A stretch of 64,000 nt of DNA. Origin: Apis mellifera. Lineage: Eukaryota; Arthropoda; Insecta; Hymenoptera; Apidae. Shown piece after piece: positions 23,462-33,980 of this stretch. The DNA lies in NCBI RefSeq assembly GCF_003254395.2, contig NC_037639.1:4258501-4322500 (forward strand), written 5' to 3'. The position numbers and the translations under genes were made by a program. The notes under the pieces are model-generated. The model made no database searches. It worked only from the letters and a program-made list of their open reading frames with translations, and was not told the origin of the DNA. Each line of letters begins with the position of its first letter. Position 1 is the stretch's first letter.

Positions 23462-24685
23462 TAGCATAAATATTTGATTTCTCGAAATTTGAATCGCATC
23501 AATGAATAATATTGCTCGTCAGGATTAGTTGGAACAGTACTCGAGGACTCATTCTGGCGTGCTTCCTCCTACAATTTGAGCCAGCTTTGCGGTTTCAAAC
23601 TCCTGTTACAGGATCCATATAACCTGCTCCCTAACAACATTAACTTTTAATCTTCCTTTGAAAAGAAAAAAGAGAATTGACATAACGAATTTTATAAAAA
23701 GAAACTAAATTATGAACAACACGTGGCATAGGCACGAATTAAAAGAGCAAGCGTGGGAGTTGCAACGTGGCTGAGAAACAGGATAGAAGAAAGAGCGTGT
23801 AGTTTCGGTATCATGAAAAGTGAAGATGAAAGTATATATATATATGCAGAGAGAAGAGACAAAGTGGGAGGATATCGCACGCGAGCTCGCGTGATCAGCA
23901 TGGACGTGTGCATCGTGGACAAAGAACGAGAGAACGTGGGGAGGGGGAAGGACATGGAGGGATGATGGAGGAGGAAAGAGGAGAGAAGCCCTTCCACGTG
24001 TAATATAGTAATAACCGCGTGGAGAAGCTTTATCGGTACACCGGCCCCTTTATTTATTATTCATCTCGAGTCCACGGGACGAGATCTCGTCCTCCTCTTC
24101 TGGAATAAAGAACGGGTTAACCCCCCTTCTCGTTCCCTTCTCGAGAAGAGCGCAGTTCGGTTCGTTCAGGATTTGTCTTCTACGATTGTCTTCTTTTTTA
24201 AGAAGATCCTTAGAAAGGAATGTTAGGATTGTGATGGAATTGTTGAGAATTTTAGAAATATATATATTGGAGAAAGTTTGAGATTAAAATTGTGATGGAA
24301 TTTTGTTCATAAATGTATTATTTTTTGAGATTAAAGATTGTTGAAGATTGTGTTACGCCAGAGAAGTTATTCCCTTTTTCGGTTAATTTATGATTTATGG
24401 ATGTCACGCGTCTTGCCCTTACTTTGCAGGGATAAAGAGGTGAATAGGTAAGATAAGAAAGAGTGTAAAATATGGGACATGCATGGGTTAATAAAACGTG
24501 ATTCGATTTGATCTTTAATTTTGTCTTCATCGATCGTTTTCAATATAGAAAAAAGTCGCGTTGATGTTTACAATTTTCATAAAGAATGGGGGGGAAAGGA
24601 AATTCGTTGTACATCTCTTTTTAGTTACTTTACGAATCCTACTAAAGTTTCAAATAAATTTTCAGTTTCAGTAAAGTTTCCCTTG
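23462..24685. other. Mixed unique DNA, no supported gene
   Basis: 23520-23640 has balanced composition with no extended frame. 23750-23990 has overlapping frames on both strands (plus 23753-23965, minus 23710-23997) and purine-rich low complexity. 24170-24520 is AT-rich. 24521-24763 carries an 80-codon plus frame that overlaps the minus-strand candidate exon and is probably its shadow. Confidence 0.45.
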
Positions 24686-24950
24686 TCAGAGGCAGGCCAA
24701 GGAAATTGCTCGGTTGCCGAGTTTCCACATCCAACCCTTCGCATTCGCCAAAACATTTTCTGAAACTGGATGGGAAGGGGCTAATGAGAAGTAGTTTTCT
24801 CCATCCGGGAAGAAGTCAGATTGTGTATCCGAGGAAATCGAACTCTGCGAGGAACAACTTTTAGAAGAAGACTGATCGGACAATCTTTGCACAATTCTCA
24901 TCTCTAAGGAAAAACCACTCCCTTCGATGGATCTCCCTTCAATTCCAACT
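24686..24950 (-). CDS. Candidate Ser-rich coding exon (C-terminal exon or lone small ORF)
   Basis: On the minus strand a 3' splice site TTCTTCCACAG ends opposite 24951, and the frame then stays open for 87 codons to TGA at 24688-24686. The product starts VGIEGRSIEGSG, continues to an internal Met (opposite 24901), then a Ser-rich acidic stretch (SSSKSCSSQSSISSDTQSDF) and a mixed segment with GENYFSLAPSHP and KGWMWKLGNR. Composition is protein-like, not AT-driven low complexity. A second acceptor (TTTTTCCTTAG) lies just before the internal Met. No good donor is visible, so it would be a terminal exon. I recognise no family; a disordered signalling linker is one possibility. No clear AATAAA follows. 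Confidence 0.38.
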
Positions 24951-25770
24951 CTGTGGAAGAATTTTTTCTTCCTCTTTATTTACTAAATTTATCAAATTAT
25001 ACGCGTATACTAAAATGATTTCTATTCAGTTTCATTTAACACGCGCAATATTAGACATACTTTCTGCAGAGACACAAATCACAATGAGAAACAAGGAACT
25101 GATAATAGAATATTCAAACAAGAAGAAACTTTCTATATATATATCGATTCTAAACGAGATTTCTTTCTAAAACTCGCGTTCTCCCGGCCAGTATAAATTT
25201 TTCAAAGCTAATCCAACGTAACACGCCCCCTCCTCGAGAATCGAAGAAAATTAAATTACCGTCAAAATCTTGGAACGCGTAATCCATTGCTGGTAAAAAA
25301 TAAATCGTCCATCTTCGGCCGTCCAACCCTCTTCGCCGCTCGAATCGTGAAAACTACGAGCGACACGAGAGGTTGGAAAGGTTGGAGAACCACGCGACGC
25401 AAACTTGGAAAAGGATGCACGAGGAGGGAGGAAGGAGAGGGTAGCGAAACTCGAGCGGAATCTTAAATCAATGGACCGTGTTACTCGGTTTAATTGAATT
25501 AGAGCTACACCACCCGGGCGACTCGTTTACAGAGACAAATTTATGAGAAAGTTTTTAATCAGTTGGGAAACGAACGAGGAAAGTATGTTAATATCCCGAA
25601 TCCCCCGCGAAGCGGGCAAACACGAACTTCGTTAATCGGCCGAAATTAAAATTCATTTCCCAAGGAAACGAACTTTCCACTCTCTGTTTAGGATTTGCGA
25701 CAACTCGATCCCAACCCTTCCCCTTTATCACCTTATCCGTCGATACAAAGATCCTCCTCAAAATTAACAT
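24951..25770. other. Unique DNA between candidate exon and minisatellite
   Basis: If the exon at 24686-24950 is real, this is its upstream intron on the minus strand. It includes a balanced, CpG-containing part (25190-25450). A minus-strand frame at 25588-25848 runs into the minisatellite and is not supported as a gene. Confidence 0.4.
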
Positions 25771-25773
25771 CAA

Positions 25774-26606
25774 GATTGACAGAAAAAGAAGCTTCCAAAT
25801 TTTAAATAAAATAACCAAAATTCTTTCGAAGGATTGACAGAAAAACAAGCTTCTAAACTAAATTTAAATAAAACCAAAATTCTTTCGAAGGATTGACAGA
25901 GAAAGAAGCTTCCAAACGAGTTTAAATACAACCAAAATTCTTTCGAAGAATTGACAGAGAAAGAAGCTTCCAAATTAACTTTAAATAAAATCAAAATTCT
26001 TTCGAAGGATTGACAGAGAAAGAAGCTTCCAAACGAGTTTAAATAAAATCAAAATTCTTTCGAAGGATGGACAGAGAAAGAAGCTTCCAAACGAGTTTAA
26101 ATACAACCAAAATTCTTTCGAAGGATTGACAAAGAAACAAGCTTCTAAACTAAATTTAAATAAAATCAAAATTCTTTCGAAGGATTGACAGAGAAAGAAA
26201 CTTCCAAACGAGTTTAAATACAACCAAAATTCTTTCGAAGGATCGACAGAGAAAGAAGCTTCCAAATTAACTTTAAATAAAATCAAAATTCTTTCGAAGG
26301 ATTGACAGAGAAAGAAGCTTCCAAACTAAATTTAAATAAAAGCAAAATTTCGAAGGATTGACAGAGAAAGAAGCTTCCAAATTAACTTTAAATAAAACCA
26401 AAATTCTTTCGAAGGATTGACAGAGAAAGAAGCTTCTAAACTAAATTTAAATAAAACCAAAATTCTTTCGAAGGATTGACAGAGAAAGAAGCTTCCAAAC
26501 GAGTTTAAATACAACCAAAATTCTTTCAAAGGATTGACAGAGAAGAAGACAGAGAAGAGCCAAACTAAATTTAAATAAAACCAAAATTTTTTCGAAAGAT
26601 TGGCCA
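25774..26606 (-). repeat. Minisatellite, about 14 copies of a 58/59-bp unit with variant types
   Basis: GATTGACAG-type starts fall at 25774, 25832, 25891, 25949, 26008, 26066, 26124, 26183, 26241, 26300, 26356, 26415, 26474 and 26532, with a degenerate start at 26598. The core is TTCTTTCGAAGGATTGACAG then AGAAAGAAGCTTCC. Three variable linkers define types: A (ACTAAATTTAAA, 59 bp), B (ACGAGTTTAAA, 58 bp) and C (ATTAACTTTAAA, 59 bp). The order from the second copy is A B C B B A B C A C A B, then a degraded A-like copy. Long minus-strand frames arise because 117-bp dimers are in frame; I do not regard them as genes. Confidence 0.95.
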
Positions 26607-29600
26607 CGAGTCTCGTGTTTCTCTCGTGGAAAAGGAGAAGAAGATCGAAAAGAAACAAACTCCTGGCCTCTCCCCTAGTTAGGAGGAGTGTTAATTTCAC
26701 CCCTGTCGCGAGACTGGTCGGCCCCCCTCCGTTTTTCATTCCGCCTCTTTCATTCATCCCGGTCGCGCGAACGAAACTGAGGAATTTAATTAATTTACCA
26801 GAGTTCACCAGAGAGAGAGAGAAAGAGGGAGAGTTGCAGATGCGACGAAGCGTGATCGGGGTCAGGTATTGTGCGATGGTGGTTTATCTTGCGGTAAACT
26901 CGCACTCTTCTCCTCTCCCCCTATCGACTCAACTTCTCCCGCCGATGATTTATCTTCGTTTAACCAATTTCCTTTTCGGGCTGAATCAGTCATGAGTTCG
27001 GCCACACTTTAAATAACTTTTGCAACCCGAGCTTTACTTCACCCGCCACGGTTATATATCCGCGGATGCGAATTTTCCACGCGGTGTGGTGCATCGAGCC
27101 CTGGAGATCGAAAATTGCCTCGTTTCCTTTCGAATTTCACTCTCTGATAATAACAATTGGAATTTTAAATATGGAGATTTCTCCAAAAAAGTTTTCGAGA
27201 TCCATTTATTTATTTTCAAAGTTGGTAAATAAACGATTTTTCCATTTCTTCGAGAATTAATTGGAGATAACTTATTCGAATAGTATTCTAGTAGAGATGT
27301 ATAATTTCAAGAATTGGCTTGTACTTCTTCGGTTAACGATATACAGTCGTGCCAAGAAACGAACGAACGTTGAAAGCGCAAATGCAGAAAAGTTGCGAAC
27401 GGCGTTAAACGTTTCCAACCTCGCTGCTGGCAAGGAGGACAAAAGCTCGGTAATTTCAAAGAAAAAGCGTAGAGTAGTAGTTGAAGAAGTTGGTATCGAG
27501 CGGGAAATAAATTCAGCTTTCCATTAACAATCTTGCGCGCGCGATCGCGTGATTAATCTCCTCTTCTTTCCTCGCCCGATCGAGGAATGTTGCTTACCGG
27601 GACACTTGGCTCGAAATTAGTTTCCAGAAGCTCGAGCTTCCAAGGCCTGTTTCGACGTTACGCAATACGGTTACGATAATAAAAGCGACATAAATATTAA
27701 TGCCGTAATTAAATCAGCATCTTGCGCAGAAATGGAATAGAGAAGGAGAGAGAGAGGGAGAGGGAGAGTTTCGACACGGTATAGTTTACCCAAGTTTCGT
27801 TATTAAGGATGAAGGGATGAAGTAAACTCGATATTTTGGATCGAATATATCAAATAGATAATTCTTCTTTTCGCGAGGTTTTAAATTATTATTTCTGTGC
27901 AATTCTCTATTTTAAAATCGAAAAGAAAAGTATTATATTTAAATTGGAAATTAATTCCTTTACGATAAGGAGATCCTCATTCATCGATTACACCCCAAAG
28001 ACGAATGCCTGAGCTCTTTCGTTCGATTTTTCCAAAATCCCTCTCGATATTCCCGAACAAACGAAATTCATCATCCCATTACCTCAAAATTCCATTAAAC
28101 CAACACGCTCGCGGACGCACATCTGACGCGCCTCAACAACCTTTCATTTTCATTCGATCTTCTCTCGAATCGAAACGAAACGACGACACACAACCCTCCT
28201 TATTCGAAATACGAACACGAATAACCAATTATCCAAATACGACTAATAATCAACGCGTTCTTAACTCGAGACCGGTTTCTCCTTCCCCCAAGTTTCTAAA
28301 GCTCCGGTTAAAGCTCCAGTTACGTCTGTAACGCGAGCCTCTCCCTCCCCAACGATTCTCTTCCCTCTCTTATCGCGTAATATTCATCTTGGCAGCGTTA
28401 CACAAAGCTCAGACAGAGGCCTAGAGAAAAAGGTACCACCCTCGATGGTGTGGAATTAAATCCAGATGTCTATTTATTCTCTCTCTCTCTTAAAAGAACT
28501 CTTTGTTCCTTTTTCTTTTCGAGAAAGAATTTATCGCTTGGTGGATATTAGACAGGCCATGAATGAAGAGAGTTCCAAACGATTAATCGGATATTACAGG
28601 GTAAACACTCGGAGGATTAGTAAGCGCGATAGTTTGGACTGTCAACAGGAGATTTCCATACTTGAAATCGCTTCCGATCTTTCTTCGTGTGTAACTTTGC
28701 CTTTCGCGGGATTTTAAGGGGGGGGGTGGGTCAAAGTGTCAACGTTTGCGCAGAGAAGTTTGCCGAATCTTGTATTTTTTTTATTATTTTATTTAGAGCA
28801 AAGAATTTAGATTGGATTATATAGTCGGTTACAACAAGTTTTATCCTTGGTGAAAAATAAATTGGGTGAATGGAAACGATCCAAGATAACGATATCTCGT
28901 CGTGTGCATCGAATTTCCAGTGTGTAAAGTAGGCACGCGTGCAGATTCTTTCTTTCTTCTTCTTTTTTTTCGAGGCAAATCCTATATTTCGTCGCGTGAC
29001 GCGTTCGAAATACTGCGTCGTAAATATAAAGGATAATTTTCGTTAAACTGCATAACTAGAACGGTCGAAATATAACACCGTTAACCGATATTTCTTTTTT
29101 AGAAAAGGTTTTAACGAATTTATTATCGACTTCTCTTAGCTTCTTTGATCCTTCTTCGAAAGATATACTGATTCTTTTATCGTATTGTAAAATTATATAA
29201 ATTTGTTTCGATGTTTGTTCTATAAAATTTTTCCGCGATGAAAATTTGTTGTATAAGGAAGAATTAGTTGGATTCTCGAACGAAAAATAAAATAAACAAA
29301 TTGCTGAATCGCTTCCCTTGAACTTTACAACCGTTCAATCCGTGTCGCTACGCGACGTAAAAATATCGCGTTACATCTCGCCGGTACGAGATTATTCCAC
29401 GCTGCTATCACTCTCCACAGTTCCAATCCAGAGTTTACGACGCAGTGTTCCTCGAAACTTGTCTGATCGGTGTAAGTTTTGCAATAAAGAAAACTGATTT
29501 TACACGCGCTTTGCTCGCCTCTCAGAATTTCATTTCGTCTAACAATCTAGATAGATTGATCGATTATATATATATTAATCGGATTAATCGTCCAAGATAC

Positions 29601-29670
29601 GATCGTTTATAGAGAGAAGTGGAAAAAAAGAGGAGAAGAATAAATTTAAATATTATTCTTCGATTCAAGC
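26607..29670. other. Unique DNA, low-complexity GA/CT tracts, no supported gene
   Basis: Low-complexity tracts include GA at 26812-26833 and 27746-27768, TC at 28478-28490, and a G9 run followed by TGGG at 28718-28730. Frames at 26600-26995, 27020-27260, 27261-27527, 28005-28331 and 28466-28717 have no recognised domains or convincing splice sites. The rest is AT-rich. Confidence 0.5.
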
Positions 29671-29675
29671 GGTGC

Positions 29676-29862
29676 TTCAATCATATATTCGAGTATATTT
29701 GCAATTTTTGATGAACGAATATACACGTCAAAGGAACGTATGGCAAGCAAAATGACACTATTGACATCATGCACAATCATTTCCATTCGATTTTTGTCTT
29801 AAACGAGTTTCTTTGACGTATATTTCGTTCATCGAAAATTGTAATAGGCTCGAATATTGAAC
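29676..29862. repeat. 187-bp foldback with arms of about 55 bp
   Basis: The left arm 29681-29738 contains ATTCGAG, ATTTTTGATGAACGAATATA and CGTCAAAG. The right arm 29808-29860, reverse-complemented, contains ATTCGAG, ATTTTCGATGAACGAAATAT and CGTCAAAG. The arms match with a handful of mismatches and small indels. The loop is about 70 bp (GGCAAGCAAAATGACACTAT and onward). I see no coding capacity and no obvious target duplication. It could be a MITE or a hairpin-RNA (endo-siRNA) source. Confidence 0.75.
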
Positions 29863-30895
29863 TCGACCCTGAACTACTTGGATACACAACGCTCTTTAAT
29901 CGATGCTACGCAGAAATGCTAGAGCTTTGAGCTTTTATTAGCTCGATTTGTAACGAGGGCTTTGATTGTTTATCGTTTTGGAAACGATTCTAATTACTTA
30001 CTTTCGGTGTTTTTCGAAGTCTATCCTTGGATGGAAAAGTATCAACTTTGAACTTACAGGCGAAAATATCACTTCGATCCACGTTTCTTTGTCAAGATAG
30101 TTAAATTATACTTAAATTGTATATACCAGTTTAACTTCCATGGATTAAACTTGACAGCTCAAGTTGGTATTACGTTATGAAAGGTAAAAATACAAATATC
30201 CTCGATTTTTTATATCGTTTCAATTATACTTCATTTATCGTTCTATTTTTTAGATTTTTCACATCCTATTTCGAAAGGCGTATACCCAAATTTTTAATGT
30301 CGTTCGATTATAAAAATCTATTTCCTCTTTCCTCGATTCTCGACAAGATCATTTTTGAAATATACAGATCCAAAAATATTAACGAATAACTTCTTTCCTC
30401 CTTTCTTTCTACACAACTTGTGATTAAATATAATTATAATTTCCATTTCATATATCATCCGTTCTTTTGTTTTTTAAGATTGAAGCTGCTGTATCTTACA
30501 GAACACGCAAAAACTCGTACCAAAGATCGTGCATCCAGAAAATTTGAAAGTTAAAGAAATTTTGGACGAGAAGAATTAAAAGATATCTATTCATTGAAAC
30601 AAAGTCTTGGAATTTGGAAAAAGAAAACACCTTATTGAATACCCTAAAATCGTCTCTTTCTTGGAATCTCCAACCCTCCTCCAACGCTCCAACCCTCCTC
30701 TTTCGACAAAATTACCGAGCTTTCGCCCCTTTTCGTTATACCTCGTCGTCCACCTCGATTAGGAGACGATGCTCGCAGGAATTTGCACGGAATAAACGCG
30801 TGATGAAAAGGATTGGCGCGCGGCCAATGCGTACGCTGGAATGGGGGGAGGCGCGTATCATCCCAGACGAGGCTGGTTATGGGCAGAGTCATTAG
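29863..30895. other. AT-rich then GC-richer unique DNA
   Basis: 29.9-30.6 kb is AT-rich with no gene. 30650-31080 is GC-richer and CpG-containing, and surrounds the poly-G tract. Overlapping short frames exist on both strands in the GC part, with nothing recognisable. Confidence 0.45.
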
Positions 30896-30896
30896 A

Positions 30897-30918
30897 GGGG
30901 GGGGGGGGGGGGGGGGGG
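30897..30918. repeat. G22 homopolymer
   Basis: Twenty-two consecutive G residues followed by AGAGAGAGAAG. Long poly-G is rare in AT-rich insect DNA, forms quadruplexes, and is prone to length errors in both replication and sequencing. The exact length is therefore uncertain. Confidence 0.9.
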
Positions 30919-31188
30919 AGAGAGAGAAGGCCTTGGATTTGACGGGGGCCCTCGCGAAACGACGTCGTTTCCCTTGGACGAGGGAAATTACGAGCGGTGG
31001 AAATGGGCGTGGAGGTGTATCGTGGCTCGACTGGAAATTGTCGGGTGATTAGGGAGGGAATTCGGCGTGCGGATTAAGAGAGGGGAATCTCGTGACGGAT
31101 TATCATTTCAGAAACTTGTCATTTAGAAAAATAATATAGGTGAAATTTCTTGGTAAAAGTGATAGAACATCTGTTGGGAATAATAATA

Positions 31189-31362
31189 CTCGATTTCTGG
31201 TCGAGGAAAAAAGGATTCGATTGGAAAGCAAGAGCATCACGTTGGATTTTATAAAAATCTATCAATGATAGTCCATTCAATTCTTGATTCTCGATTTCTG
31301 GTCGAGGAAAAAAGGGTTCGATTAGAAGCAAGAGTGTCACGTTGGATTTTATAGAAATCTTG
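31189..31362 (+). repeat. Direct duplication, 2 copies, period 101 bp
   Basis: The copies start CTCGATTTCTGGTCGAGGAA at 31189 and 31290 and share GATTCGATT-type, AAGCAAGAG and GTCACGTTGGATTTTATA-type words with a few changes. Each copy opens with a small CTCGA...TCGAG inverted repeat. Confidence 0.9.
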
Positions 31363-32205
31363 TTATAAATATTAATATCTAGGACGTGTTATTTATATTG
31401 TAACAGAAGAGAGATGATAAAAAGAAGAAAGTGTATAGTAGGAGAAGAGGATTAATAATATTCGAATGAAGATATATTGATATATTAACTGAAATAAAAT
31501 GTGAAATGAGTGAACAAATAATCGTTTCTAACGAGCCATTTTCTATTCCAGACAATTTAACCGTTGCTAGTGTGCGTGGTTCCTGAATTGTGCCCTCTCT
31601 ATTAGAATAATTACCATCGTCGAGGAGCACGAAGCAACGAAAAAAAATAAGAAAAAAAGAAGAAGGTTGGAATACACTGCTAAACACCACCATGATTGCT
31701 CAATGAATTAACTCCAAGTTAACTTCGAAACCGAGTTTATTTTAACGTATATTCATTCTCGTATATTATAACCATTCTTTCCTCCTTTTCCTTCTTCTTA
31801 TTCTTCTCCATAAAATATCAGCGTGAAATTCGAGAATTTAATTAATTTAAGATGATGAAACGCTGCTTCGTATTTAATAGAATTATTTGGATAGAATTTT
31901 TATAAATTTACATTTTATTCTTCGATTTCCTTCGAAACAAGGAGACTGTTTTTCATACGTGTCGAGGTTAAATTCACTGTTCAATCTCGAATACAATAAA
32001 GCCATCTTACTTGAAAGAGGGAATCCTGTCGGCCAGATAGCAACTTGTAACAGCTCTAGCTTCGCGTTTTGAATTCGTTTAATGGTTGCCCAGTCACGGA
32101 TCCCTGAAAATCTTGGTGAGAAGAGAGATCCAACGATGTTTGTTTTTTATCGAGCGGAATTCTTATCGCGTGCCACCCCGCCTTCTTTCAATAAGTAAAC
32201 TCGAG
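31363..32205. other. AT-rich unique DNA, no gene seen
   Basis: Short frames only. A CT-rich segment at 31780-31810 and otherwise unstructured AT-rich DNA. Confidence 0.55.
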
Positions 32206-32210
32206 TTTAC

Positions 32211-32232
32211 ACACAGGGTGTCCAAAAATTCG
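32211..32232 (+). mobile_element. Lone TE-terminus-like motif (ACACAGGGTGTCC)
   Basis: It matches the ends of the inverted-repeat elements at 53.3 and 55.6 kb and continues AAAAATTCG. No inverted partner is visible within several hundred bases. Confidence 0.3.
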
Positions 32233-32365
32233 TTCGAAACTTTTGAACGTTCATTCCAATTTTCTTTAAATCTACGTAGAATTAATTCGTTCGATCCGAT
32301 TTTCACAGAAATTTCAAACAGATAAATTCGATTCCACGATATAACGTGTCTTCTTATTTTCTCAG

Positions 32366-32599
32366 GTTGAACAGAAAGCCCGCACGTGTTTTCCGCCACG
32401 AACGGTGGAGAAGGGTGTCTTGAGGGGAAGAAGGAAGGGGAGCCCCTTTTCCCTCGAATTCGAATTTTACAGAAATTTGTTTTCCGTTCGAACGGAGCCG
32501 TTCTTCGGTCGGCCAAACGAAATTCCGATGGCCGCCGACGTGTGTGCCGAATGGTTTTATCGTTTTATTTCCGGGCAGGAATTCGAGGCCACGGCATAA
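32366..32599 (+). other. Candidate terminal exon behind a strong 3' splice site
   Basis: A pyrimidine-rich acceptor (GTCTTCTTATTTTCTCAG) ends at 32365. In phase 0 the following 77 codons are open to TAA at 32597-32599, including the segment PMAADVCAEWFYRFISGQEF. GC content is higher than the flanks. The opposite strand is also open here (32163-32516), and a (GAG)n tract follows at 32650-32668, so composition alone could explain the frame. No family is recognised. Confidence 0.18.
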
Positions 32600-32649
32600 C
32601 GTTTCGACCGGTTAAAATTGTTGTACACTTTTGTGAAGAATTGGAGGGC

Positions 32650-32668
32650 GAGGAGGAGGAGGAGGAGG
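32650..32668. repeat. (GAG)n microsatellite
   Basis: About six GAG/GGA trinucleotides. Downstream to 33955 is mostly AT-rich with CT tracts near 33355-33375, and I see no gene. Confidence 0.85.
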
Positions 32669-33960
32669 GCGGTTCCCCGATTGGTTGCGTGCGAGGAAAG
32701 AACAAGAGGTGAAAAAGGGTGGAAGCACGGAGGTTTCTTCTCGTTAAAAGGTGATTCACAATGGTGAGAGATAAGAAATGTAAAAATCTATCCTAATTCT
32801 TCGTGATTTACATATATATATTTACGTGTAATAAAATTCATCGAGTAGAATATTTTTGAAAATCATTTCAAGAAAGAAAATTTCGCCTTTTTTGATACGA
32901 ATAATTTATTTTTTTAAATTTATATTCGCGAAGAAAGAAACGATGATTTCTTCAATTCTCTTGTTATAGAAGTAACAGTAAATGCATTTTGTTTTCGTCT
33001 CATAATATTTATTGATGCTTTCAGTATTTCTTATTTTTTTCTGATTTTTAATCACTATTGTTCATCTATGATATTAATTTTTTTCTTTCGAGAAAAGATT
33101 TCTCGTTTCGGCAAAAAAGAAGAAATGTACCACTTTCTAAAATTCCTCCTCGAAATTTTCGCCACTTTAAAATCTTTCCAATTAATTGATAGTTTTATTC
33201 CGTGGTTGGCGCAACAGGAAACGAAATTTCTTCATGGTTGATCCAATGTAAGCTGCGCAAGAAGCGGTGAAAGAGGAAGCCTTCCCTGTCGTGTAGAGAT
33301 ATACACCCCCAACAAAGAAGAAGACGAATGGGGAGGAAATAGATCAAAAGAAGTCTCTCTCTGTCTCTCTCTTTCCAGAGGAAAATCGTACACAGTTTTC
33401 TTTCTCTGTTCGGCATTGATTTCTCATTTACCTCGCTGTTTGTCCTTTTTCCTTCCTCTTCCACCGATGTTCGAAACTTATTGAAGTTTCAATTTATCTC
33501 ACGCGACTCCCGTTGTTTAAACATCACCGAACTGGGAAAGATTAGCTTCTCGAGATTCGCTCCTTCTTTTTTTCAATCGTGATTCAAAAATTATTATATC
33601 GAGAAAAAAATAAAAAATACTGAGAGCCTGAGAAGTCAATAAATATCGTAGCTACGTGATGGATCGATCAATTAGATTGTAAGTCACATCTGACTGCTCA
33701 GAATTTTTAAAAAAAGTGCACTGCAATTCGATTTGTGAGAATTTACGAGACGAAAACAAAATGCATTTACTTCTATAACAAGAGAATTATGAAGAGTAAG
33801 AACGAAAGCCTGCTGCTCTTATTTCAAAGGAAAGAAATTATAAATACAATACGTCAAAACAATTGAAGAAGATTCTGAAAATTTTGTTTATGAAAAAGAA
33901 AACAATTTCTATACCAAATTATCGTCGAGTAAAACTAAAACAGTTGTAAAATTTTCTCAG

Positions 33961-33980
33961 CAAGATCGAAGATGATCAAG
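33961..33980 (+). other. Possible 20-base micro-exon
   Basis: ATTTTCTCAG ends at 33960 and AG|GTGAGTTTG begins at 33981, so a consensus acceptor and a consensus donor bracket exactly 20 bases. A CTAAAAC word 20-odd bases upstream could serve as branch point. Micro-exons are known in insects, but without flanking exons this may be chance. Confidence 0.2.

Noticed and set aside
25770..26808. Series of minus-strand ORFs encoding a repeated peptide of about 39 residues
   Set aside because: They arise from the 58/59-bp minisatellite; 117-bp dimers keep a frame open. There is no start context, no splice sites and no conserved flanking protein.
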